Below, one piece after another: positions 1 through 5,582 of a stretch of DNA of 9,119 nucleotides (position 1 is the first letter of the stretch; every line of letters begins with the position of its first letter). Under the pieces are notes generated by a model. The model searched no databases. It saw only the letters and a program-made list of their open reading frames with translations, and was not told the DNA's origin. The position numbers and the translations under genes were made by a program. Source of the DNA: Blautia sp. (lineage in GTDB: Bacteria > Bacillota > Clostridia > Lachnospirales > Lachnospiraceae); NCBI GenBank assembly GCA_017420455.1, contig JAFOJB010000224.1, positions 1 through 9,119 on the forward strand, read 5' to 3'.

Positions 1-1422
1 GACCGGGCAAAGGAGTGCCTTCAGAAGGCAATGGAGGGGTTTGACTGCAAGATTGTGGTGCTGGACGATGACCCTACCGGGGTACAGACCGTTCATGATA
101 TTTCTGTCTATACAGACTGGGAGGAGAATTCTGTCCGCGAGGGCTTCCAGGAGGAAAGCAGCATGTTTTTTATCCTGACCAATTCCAGGAGCTTTTCGGA
201 GGAGAAAACAGCTGCTGTCCACAGACAGATCGCGGAGCGGGTGAAAAAGATCAGCAGAGAAACAGGAAAGGATTATTTCCTGATCTCCCGGGGGGATTCC
301 ACCCTTCGCGGGCATTATCCTCTGGAACTGGACGCCCTGGCAGAAGGCTTCAGGCACACAGGCGCCGTTTCAGAAACGCCGGAAGATCCCGGGAGAAGCG
401 CAGGGGATACGGAAGAAGGAATTGATGGGGAAATCCTCTGCCCCTTCTTTCCGGAAGGCGGACGAGTTACCTTTGGGAATATTCATTATGTGAAGGAAGG
501 AGACCTCCTTACACCCGCCGGAATGACAGAATTCGCCAGGGACAAAACCTTCGGGTATTCGGCATCTGACCTGAAGGAATATGTGGAGGAGAAGACCAGG
601 GGAAGAAAAAGGGCAGAGGACTGTATCTGCATTTCCCTGGAGGAGCTGGCAGCCCTGGATACGGCAGGGATTGAGAAAAAGCTTCTGCTGGCGGAAAACA
701 GAGCCGTCGTCATTGTGAATGCCGTGACATATGAAGATCTGGAGGTTTTCTGCGCGGCACTGGTAAATGCCATGAAAAAAGGAAAGCATTTTCTGGCCCG
801 GACGGCAGCCGCTTTTACCAGGGTGATGGGAAGGGTGACAGAACGGCCGCTTCTTACCAGAGAAGAGATCCGCGGGGAGGAAACCCGGACCGGCGGCCTG
901 GTGATCGTAGGCTCGCATGTTGAGAAAACGACCCGGCAGCTGTCCTGCCTGAAGGAAGCCGACCTGCCGGCTGTTTTTCTGGAATTTGATGTAAACGCCA
1001 TCTTCCGGGAAAACGGGCTTGCGGCAGAGAGGGACAAGGCAGCCGCTCTGGCAGAGAAAGCCATGAAGGAGGGGAAGACTGCGGTGGTCTATACCAGCCG
1101 GCAGCTTCTGGCACCGGAAAATCTTTCCAGGGAGGAACTCCTTTCGATCTCCGTAAAGATCTCCGACGCCCTGACCGGCATCGTGGCAGGGATCGGCGTC
1201 AGGCCGGGCTTTCTTGTCGCGAAAGGGGGAATCACCTCCTCCGACGTAGGCACCAGGGGACTTAAGGTCAGAAAAGCTCTGGTGATGGGGCAGATCAGAA
1301 AAGGAATACCGGTATGGCGTACAGGACCGGAAAGCCGGTTCCCGGGCCTTGCCTATATAATCTTTCCCGGTAATGTAGGTGAAGAGGAAACGCTGCGGGA
1401 AATCGCGGAGGAGCTGGCCTGA
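1..1422 (+). CDS. Four-carbon acid sugar kinase family protein (DUF1537), 5'-partial
   Basis: This is a DUF1537-family kinase, a family that phosphorylates C4 acid sugars (3-oxo-tetronates, erythronate/threonate derivatives) with ATP in the cytoplasm. The reading frame is open to base 1. The first ATG is at 31, preceded by an AAAGGAG at 9-15 that is rather far away (15 bp), so the true start probably lies upstream and the gene is cut by the window. Numbering from ATG 31, the N-terminal domain shows VLDDDPTGVQTVH (11-22) and SRGDSTLRGHYPLE (86-99). The C-terminal nucleotide-binding domain shows IVGSHV (near 291), KGGITSSDVGTRGL (398-411), GQIRKGIPVW and the terminal FPGNVGEEET (445-454). At 463 or more residues it is full-sized. 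Oddity: a short acidic, low-complexity stretch (about residues 112-132) precedes the conserved CPFFPEGGR. The next gene is a BKACE enzyme. The exact acid sugar cannot be assigned. Family call firm; substrate open. Confidence 0.93.
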   Translation, partial: DRAKECLQKAMEGFDCKIVVLDDDPTGVQTVHDISVYTDWEENSVREGFQEESSMFFILTNSRSFSEEKTAAVHRQIAERVKKISRETGKDYFLISRGDSTLRGHYPLELDALAEGFRHTGAVSETPEDPGRSAGDTEEGIDGEILCPFFPEGGRVTFGNIHYVKEGDLLTPAGMTEFARDKTFGYSASDLKEYVEEKTRGRKRAEDCICISLEELAALDTAGIEKKLLLAENRAVVIVNAVTYEDLEVFCAALVNAMKKGKHFLARTAAAFTRVMGRVTERPLLTREEIRGEETRTGGLVIVGSHVEKTTRQLSCLKEADLPAVFLEFDVNAIFRENGLAAERDKAAALAEKAMKEGKTAVVYTSRQLLAPENLSREELLSISVKISDALTGIVAGIGVRPGFLVAKGGITSSDVGTRGLKVRKALVMGQIRKGIPVWRTGPESRFPGLAYIIFPGNVGEEETLREIAEELA

Positions 1423-1431
1423 CGATTAACA

Positions 1432-1517
1432 GGAAGATGGAGACAGAACAGCCCGGGGCAGCGGAGGATGGAGACAGAACAGCCGCAGGACAGCGGAAGA
1501 TGGAAACAGAGATCAGC
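1432..1517. repeat. Imperfect tandem repeat, about 31-32 bp, 2.7 copies
   Basis: The gap between the kinase and BKACE genes carries three successive units that start at 1432, 1463 and 1495 (31, 32 and 23 bp). Each begins with GGARGATGGARACAGA and ends in CAGC. The unit lengths are not multiples of three, and no ribosome-binding site or start fits a small gene, so the tract looks non-coding. It is strongly purine-biased on the coding strand, so the transcript would be largely unstructured. No function is recognised. Confidence 0.75.
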
Positions 1518-1521
1518 GGGA

Positions 1522-1550
1522 ACAGCTGTAGAACAGCTTTCAGGAGCTGT
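1522..1550 (+). other. Small ACAGCT/AGCTGT inverted-repeat cluster before the BKACE gene
   Basis: ACAGCT occurs at 1522-1527 and 1533-1538, and AGCTGT at 1524-1529 and 1545-1550. The 1533-1538 and 1545-1550 copies can form a 6-bp stem with a 6-nt loop. The first copy is itself a palindrome, so alternative pairings exist. The hairpin ends 11 bp before the AGGAG (1562-1566) that serves the BKACE start at 1573. It is too weak, and lacks a proper U-run, to be called a terminator. A modest effect on translation or mRNA processing is possible. Confidence 0.35.
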
Positions 1551-1572
1551 GGTATTTTGACAGGAGAGAATT

Positions 1573-2373
1573 ATGCGTAAAGTGATCATTTCTCTGGCAC
1601 CGGTTGCGGCCGGCTCGCCGGTGGATAAATATGCTCTTGCAGAAGATGTAGCCAGAAGTGTGCAGGCCGGTGCGTCCATGTGCCATCTGCACTGCCGGAA
1701 ACCGGATGGAAGTCTTACGCCGGATATCACCTATATGACCGAATGCTTCGAGGAGATCCTGAAGAAGACCGATGTGATCGTACAGGCCTCTACCGGGGGT
1801 GTGTCAGAGATGAATATTCAGGAGAGGTGCAGCCCCCTGGATTACGCGAAGGTGGAAAGCGCTTCGCTGAACGGCGGGACCACAAACCTTGGAGAGGCCG
1901 TGTACATCAATTCCTTTGACGACATCCGCTACTGTGCGGACGCAGTATATAAAAGAAATATTCTTCCGGAGACAGAAGTGTTCGATATCGGCATGCTGCA
2001 CAACATGGAGCTTGTCAGGAAAGAGCTGCCATTCCAGGAACCGAGGCTTTTCAATCTCGTATTCGGACATGCGGGCGGCATGCAGCCCACGCCGGAAATG
2101 CTTTCGGCATTTGTCTCCTTCGTGCCCGGGGACTCTCTCTGGGGAGTGACGCATTACGGACGGGACAACTGGACCTTCCTGGCAATGGCCATCGCCATGG
2201 GAGCTTCCGTTGTGCGGATCGGCTTCGAGGACAGCGCCTGGCTGGCAGAAGGACTTGCCGCGGAATATAATTATCAGGTGGTAGAAAAGCTGGCGGCCCT
2301 GATCAGTGCCATGGGGCTGGGGACAGCAACGCCGGAAGAAGCGCGCCGGATCCTGGGAATCCGGAAAAAGTGA
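1573..2373 (+). CDS. Beta-keto acid cleavage enzyme (BKACE / DUF849 / Kce-like)
   Basis: This is a TIM-barrel, metal-dependent BKACE-family enzyme. The family transfers the acetyl portion of a beta-keto acid to an acyl-CoA, releasing acetoacetate and a new CoA ester. The start ATG 1573 has AGGAG 6 bp upstream. Visible signatures are the metal-ligand pair HLH (H38, H40), ASTGG (72-76), LNGGTTNLGE (99-108), FGHAGGMQPTP, and VRIGFEDS with R215, E219 and D220, matching the Arg/metal-Glu/Asp trio of Kce. At 266 residues it is close to the usual 270-300. Two deviations stand out: the conserved GAE near residue 14 reads AAGSP, so the family's acidic residue there is absent, and HLH is followed by CRKPDGS rather than the usual (V/A)RD. 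This points to a substrate other than the classic 3-keto-5-aminohexanoate. The pairing with a DUF1537 kinase suggests a sugar-acid-derived beta-keto acid, but that is inference. Confidence 0.92.
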   Translation: MRKVIISLAPVAAGSPVDKYALAEDVARSVQAGASMCHLHCRKPDGSLTPDITYMTECFEEILKKTDVIVQASTGGVSEMNIQERCSPLDYAKVESASLNGGTTNLGEAVYINSFDDIRYCADAVYKRNILPETEVFDIGMLHNMELVRKELPFQEPRLFNLVFGHAGGMQPTPEMLSAFVSFVPGDSLWGVTHYGRDNWTFLAMAIAMGASVVRIGFEDSAWLAEGLAAEYNYQVVEKLAALISAMGLGTATPEEARRILGIRKK

Positions 2374-2376
2374 TTC

Positions 2377-3948
2377 ATGACCGATAAAAAAAGAAAAGCC
2401 GCCTTTCTGCTCCTGTTTCTCCTTTCGATCTTTCTGATCTGGATGCTGGGGTATTCCGTTTACCGCGCTTCCGAGAGGGCGATCGAGCAGAATTACCAGA
2501 CGACCTACAGGGTGGCCCTCAAAAATTCCGGCAGGGTACTGGACATGAATCTTCGAAGCATCATCGAGGTCGTCCGGGGATTCTTAAATGACCGGGATCT
2601 GCAGCAGGTTCTGGGAAAAAGAGAACAGCTAGGCAGCACGTTTCCCGCGAAGGACCGGAAAGTCCTGGAGGAGGCCGCCAGGCAGCTGGCAAGACTGCAG
2701 GCCTGGGTGAACGATGTGATCTTCATGGACCTTTCCGGAAATCACTTTATGCTGAGTAATACCCGGGGAAGTTATGAATTTGATCTGTACTACAACGAAC
2801 ATGATTTCCGGAGAGAGGAGTGGAGCAGGAAGGCGGCAGAAGCCCTGGGAAAAGAGGTTTTTTTCGGAGAGAATGTACTGGGACCGGATCTGGGAAATGT
2901 ACTGTGTATGACAAAGTACCTGATCAATCCTTCTACAGGAGAACCCATGGGATACCTCGCCGTTACGCTCAGCCGGACCCTGCTGACGCGGTCCTATGTA
3001 GGAGGCGGAGGAACAGACCAGCCGAAGAGCAACTATCTGGTGCTGGATACAGAGGATGCAGCCGTTTATTATGACGGCAGGGGGGAAGAGGAGGAAAACG
3101 TGCGGAATGCGTTTCTCTCCTTCAGGAAAACCGGGAAACCCTCCGCAGGGCTGATCTTTTCCGATGTGGAGAATGAGACGACAGGCTGGAAGCTGGTCAA
3201 TGCGGCGAAGCTTTCGGAACTCTCCGCGGAGAGCCGCCAGCTGCGTAATATGGTATGGCTGGTGGGCGGGATCGTCCTGGTCTTTACAGTGATGCTGATC
3301 CGTCTGCTCCTGGCGAACCAGCGCCTGTCCGGACACCTGATGGCTACAAAGCTGAACGAGCGGGAGGCAGAGCTTCTGCTCCTGCAGTCCCAGATCAATC
3401 CCCACTTCCTGTACAATACTCTGGATGCGCTCTATTTTCAGGCGATCATAGACGGGGACGACCGGATCGCGGATATGACCATGGCGCTTTCCAACCATTT
3501 CAAGCTGACACTGAACAACGGAAACAAGTTTATTTCCATAAGGGATTCTCTGAGATGGATCAGGGAATATATGAAGATCATGAATATGCGGTACCATGAC
3601 CGCTTTGAACTGGTGGAGCAGGTAGATCCATCCCTGCTGGACAAGGAGATACTGACCTTTATCCTGCAGCCCTTCGTGGAGAATGCCATGAACCATGGGC
3701 TGGAAGCAAAAATCGGCAAGGGAACCATCTGCGTTGCAGTCCGGCAGGACGGAGAAAACCTTATTCTCCGGATTACAGATGATGGCGCAGGCATGGAAGA
3801 CGTCTCTCTGTGGGAAAGCGGCTACGGAGTCCGGAATGTGCAGGAACGCATCCGGCTCTACTATGGGGAAGCCTATGGAGCCAGTGTCTGGAGCAGGAGA
3901 AACGAAGGTACGCGAGTGACCGTGACTCTCCCTGCCGCTCTGTGCTGA
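2377..3948 (+). CDS. YesM-type sensor histidine kinase, HAMP-less
   Basis: This is a membrane sensor kinase of the YesM/LytS-like class (His_kinase plus HATPase_c), which autophosphorylates on His and passes phosphate to the AraC-type regulator downstream. TM1 lies at about residues 9-28 and TM2 at 292-311, flanking a roughly 260-residue extracytoplasmic sensor region (probably Cache-like, not confirmed). The H-box QINPHFLYNTLDAL has H343. The N-box PFVENAMNHG has N436 and N439. The G-boxes are DDGAGM (468-473) and GYGVRN (482-487). Only about 25 residues separate TM2 from the H-box region, so a full HAMP domain, usual in YesM proteins, is missing. At 523 residues it is shorter than typical. 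The start ATG lies 3 bp after the BKACE stop with only a weak GGAA upstream, implying translational coupling. The regulator gene does not follow directly but after 282 bp. Confidence 0.93.
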   Translation: MTDKKRKAAFLLLFLLSIFLIWMLGYSVYRASERAIEQNYQTTYRVALKNSGRVLDMNLRSIIEVVRGFLNDRDLQQVLGKREQLGSTFPAKDRKVLEEAARQLARLQAWVNDVIFMDLSGNHFMLSNTRGSYEFDLYYNEHDFRREEWSRKAAEALGKEVFFGENVLGPDLGNVLCMTKYLINPSTGEPMGYLAVTLSRTLLTRSYVGGGGTDQPKSNYLVLDTEDAAVYYDGRGEEEENVRNAFLSFRKTGKPSAGLIFSDVENETTGWKLVNAAKLSELSAESRQLRNMVWLVGGIVLVFTVMLIRLLLANQRLSGHLMATKLNEREAELLLLQSQINPHFLYNTLDALYFQAIIDGDDRIADMTMALSNHFKLTLNNGNKFISIRDSLRWIREYMKIMNMRYHDRFELVEQVDPSLLDKEILTFILQPFVENAMNHGLEAKIGKGTICVAVRQDGENLILRITDDGAGMEDVSLWESGYGVRNVQERIRLYYGEAYGASVWSRRNEGTRVTVTLPAALC

Positions 3949-3984
3949 GGCAGATTCCTGCATGCCCTGCCGGGAGAGTATGTG

Positions 3985-4026
3985 TCCCGGGTTCTGCCGG
4001 TATTTCCTGACCGGCAGGCCCCGGGA
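3985..4026. other. Strong GC-rich hairpin after the sensor kinase gene
   Basis: TCCCGGG (3985-3991) pairs with CCCGGGA (4020-4026), then, across a 2x2 mismatch, CTGCCGGT (3994-4001) pairs with ACCGGCAG (4010-4017). The loop is ATTTCCTG. This gives 15 base pairs in all, starting 37 bp after the kinase stop. No T-run follows on either strand, so it is not a canonical intrinsic terminator. It more likely protects the 3' end of the upstream mRNA or causes partial termination or processing between the kinase and regulator messages. Confidence 0.65.
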
Positions 4027-4033
4027 GCCGGAT

Positions 4034-4109
4034 GACAGGAAACTGAAACGGCAGGAAACAGAGGTTCAGACGACAGGAAACTGAAACGGCAGGAAACAGC
4101 GCTTCAGGA
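4034..4109. repeat. 38-bp tandem repeat, two copies with a perfect 28-bp core
   Basis: Bases 4034-4061 and 4072-4099 are identical over 28 bp. Each begins GACAGGAAACTGAAACGG and ends CAGGAAACAG. They are followed by related 10-bp spacers that share TTCAG, giving a 38-bp period. A decayed fragment (GTGAAACGG at 4122-4130) may be a third copy. Within each core AGGAAAC occurs twice. The period is not a multiple of three, so it is not protein-coding. The sequence is purine-rich, like the repeat tract at 1432-1517, and both contain GGAAACAGAG. Possible uses are regulator binding or a slippage-derived spacer. Confidence 0.85.
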
Positions 4110-4134
4110 AGCAGAACGACGGTGAAACGGATGG

Positions 4135-4192
4135 ATGATTCCGGTGGAAAAAGACAACATTCCGCGGAACGGTCTTTTTCCACCGGAATCAT
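4135..4192. repeat. Perfect 21-bp-arm inverted repeat upstream of the response regulator gene
   Basis: The left arm 4135-4155 (begins ATGATTCCGGTGG) and right arm 4172-4192 (ends CCACCGGAATCAT) are exact reverse complements over 21 bp. The 16-bp centre holds a second palindrome, TTCCGCGGAA (4160-4169), offset by one base from the outer axis. As RNA it would be a very stable hairpin, ending 26 nt before the AGGAG of the regulator gene. The A5/T5 runs lie inside the stem and no U-tract follows, so it is not a standard terminator. As DNA it could be a dimeric protein's operator, a remnant of a small mobile palindromic element, or a processing site. Confidence 0.9.
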
Positions 4193-4230
4193 GGATTTAC
4201 CGGCGGCAGTTCTGGGACAGGAGAAGATGT

Positions 4231-5298
4231 ATGGTGCGCGTAGTGGTTATTGACGACGAATTTATGGTGGTAGAAGGACTGAAGGCTCTGATCTCCCGGC
4301 AGCATCCGGGATATCAGGTAGTCGGCTGGGCCTATGACGGTCTTCAGGGGCTTTCCGTAGTGCAGGAAGAGCGTCCTGACATCGTGATCACAGATATCCG
4401 GATCCCGGGACTGGACGGCCTTTCGCTGATCGAGGCGGCAAAGGAGATCTGCCCGGACACCTGTTTTGTGGTGATCAGCGGCTATACCGAATTTGAATAT
4501 GCCAGAAAAGCCCTGTCCCTGGGAGTGAAGGGGTATATCGACAAGCCGGTCAGCCGGGAAAAGCTGGCAGAGGTCCTGCAGAGGATCGAGGACGAAATGC
4601 GTTATCTGCAGGATGAGGAAACGCAGGAGGCCGCCCGTCAGAGGCGGAAATACGAGGAACTGGAACAGCTTCAGGAAAAAAGCATCCGGTATCTGACCCG
4701 GCAGGAGGCATCCGGTTTTCAGAGCACCAGCCAGAAGGTCCTGTCCCTCATCCGGGAAATCTTTCCGGATCTTACGGATCTTCGGAGAGAGACCTACAAA
4801 TACCTCTGTCTTGCGGGGGATATCCTGATGGAGGAGCAGCCCCGGGCAGACCGGGAGGAGATGGCCTCCTTCAAGGACATGGAGCGTCGCAAAAGCCCGG
4901 AGGAGGTGCTGGCCTATGGAAAGGAAATTCTCCGGAATATCGGCAGGTATCTTTCGGCGCATCAGACCGGAAGCGGACACAGAGCCATCCTGGAGGTGCT
5001 GGATTATATAGACCGCCATTACCAGGAGGATATCGGCCTGAATGAGCTGGCCGCCCACGCAAGGATGAGTACAGCCTATCTGAGCGTACTGTTCAAGGCA
5101 GAGGTGGGGGAATCCTTTATCAAATATCTGACAGAGCTGCGGATCAAAAAGTCGAAGGCTCTCCTGAAGGAAGGATACAAGGTAAAGGAGGTCAGCGAGA
5201 TGGTGGGGTACAGCAATTACCGGTATTTCTGCGACATCTTTAAAAAGCATACCGGGCAGACTCCCCACGAATATAAGGAAACCGTATGGAAATCCTGA
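4231..5298 (+). CDS. YesN-type response regulator, REC plus AraC-family HTH
   Basis: This is a cytoplasmic response regulator and the likely partner of the YesM-type kinase upstream. The start chosen is ATG 4231, giving VRVVVIDDE immediately, with AGGAG at 4219-4223 and 7 bp spacing. The in-frame ATG at 4135 is rejected because it lies in the inverted repeat and would add 32 unrelated residues. The receiver domain (1-120) shows acidic D8 and D9, phosphoacceptor D55 (ITDIRIPGLDG), S83 and K105 (DKPV). A charged, heptad-like helix (about 118-160) links to a middle region without a recognised fold. The AraC-type double helix-turn-helix spans 255-352, with the second helix around VKEVSEMVGYSNYRYF and the ending GQTPHEYKE. 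At 355 residues it is shorter than many YesN proteins (about 500), which carry a longer linker. A likely target is the promoter just downstream, ahead of the binding-protein gene. Confidence 0.95.
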   Translation: MVRVVVIDDEFMVVEGLKALISRQHPGYQVVGWAYDGLQGLSVVQEERPDIVITDIRIPGLDGLSLIEAAKEICPDTCFVVISGYTEFEYARKALSLGVKGYIDKPVSREKLAEVLQRIEDEMRYLQDEETQEAARQRRKYEELEQLQEKSIRYLTRQEASGFQSTSQKVLSLIREIFPDLTDLRRETYKYLCLAGDILMEEQPRADREEMASFKDMERRKSPEEVLAYGKEILRNIGRYLSAHQTGSGHRAILEVLDYIDRHYQEDIGLNELAAHARMSTAYLSVLFKAEVGESFIKYLTELRIKKSKALLKEGYKVKEVSEMVGYSNYRYFCDIFKKHTGQTPHEYKETVWKS

Positions 5299-5424
5299 AG
5301 GACCGGATCATCGTTTCATGAGCAGGGCAGCGCGGCAGTGACTATCCTTTCTGCGCCTGCTTCACTCTTGCCGACCTGCGATGCCCGCCTGTATTACTGC
5401 CGAAATATACGACCTGAAATTGTG

Positions 5425-5490
5425 CAAAACCTACAAAAATATACTTTACTGATCCGGTTTCAATAAAAACACGTACAAAATCCAAAAAAT
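5425..5490. promoter_or_regulatory. Possible regulator-binding direct repeats (TACAAAA x2) upstream of the transporter genes
   Basis: TACAAAA occurs at 5432-5438 and again at 5474-5480, exactly 42 bp apart (four helical turns). Each is preceded a few bases earlier by AAAAC (5426-5430 and 5466-5470). Both lie just upstream of the proposed promoter, on the same DNA face, in the position usual for class I/II activator sites. The neighbouring AraC-type response regulator is the obvious candidate binder. The region is A-rich, so chance occurrence is a real alternative. Confidence 0.4.
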
Positions 5491-5496
5491 TCATCA

Positions 5497-5532
5497 CTGG
5501 AAAAAAAGAAAAACCATGCTAAAATAGTAGTA
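5497..5532 (+). promoter_or_regulatory. Probable sigma-A promoter of the binding-protein/permease genes
   Basis: An extended -10 element is visible: TG at 5517-5518, one base, then TAAAAT at 5520-5525. A weak -35-like CTGGAA (5497-5502) lies 17 bp upstream. The predicted transcript start is near 5532, leaving a leader of about 50 nt that ends in AAAGGAGG (5569-5576). The surrounding 5400-5560 stretch is clearly more AT-rich than the genes. A poor -35 with an extended -10 suits an activator-dependent promoter. No convincing catabolite-repression (cre) sequence was seen. The preceding 5299-5400 holds nothing recognisable apart from weak GC-rich inverted repeats and has no clear terminator. Confidence 0.6.
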
Positions 5533-5582
5533 TATCATTCATAGACACCTGTTGCAGACATCTATCTCAAAGGAGGAACATT

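Noticed and set aside
2629..3963. Long open frame on the minus strand (444 codons) opposite the sensor kinase
   Set aside because: It is a shadow of the kinase gene: its translation has no recognisable motifs and is rich in His, Gln, Pro and Cys, with no ribosome-binding site, while the plus strand encodes a complete kinase.
4034..4109. CRISPR-like repeat pair
   Set aside because: Only two copies with a 10-bp, mutually similar spacer; period 38 bp with no array and no cas genes.
3985..4192. Intrinsic terminators
   Set aside because: Both hairpins are strong but neither is followed by a T-run on either strand, so I list them as hairpins only.
4135..4230. Upstream in-frame ATG for the response regulator
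   Set aside because: It would add 32 residues encoded by the inverted repeat. ATG 4231 begins exactly at the receiver domain and has a proper AGGAG 7 bp away.
4189..5268. Long minus-strand open frame (359 codons) opposite the response regulator
   Set aside because: It is antisense to a clear REC-AraC gene, and the product shows no domain pattern.
5299..5400. Terminator after the response regulator gene
   Set aside because: There are only weak GC-rich inverted pairs (GCAGG near 5322 with CCTGC at 5356) and no T-run.
5401..5582. Catabolite-repression (cre) site ahead of the binding-protein gene
   Set aside because: No stretch matches the TGWAANCGNTNWCA pattern well.
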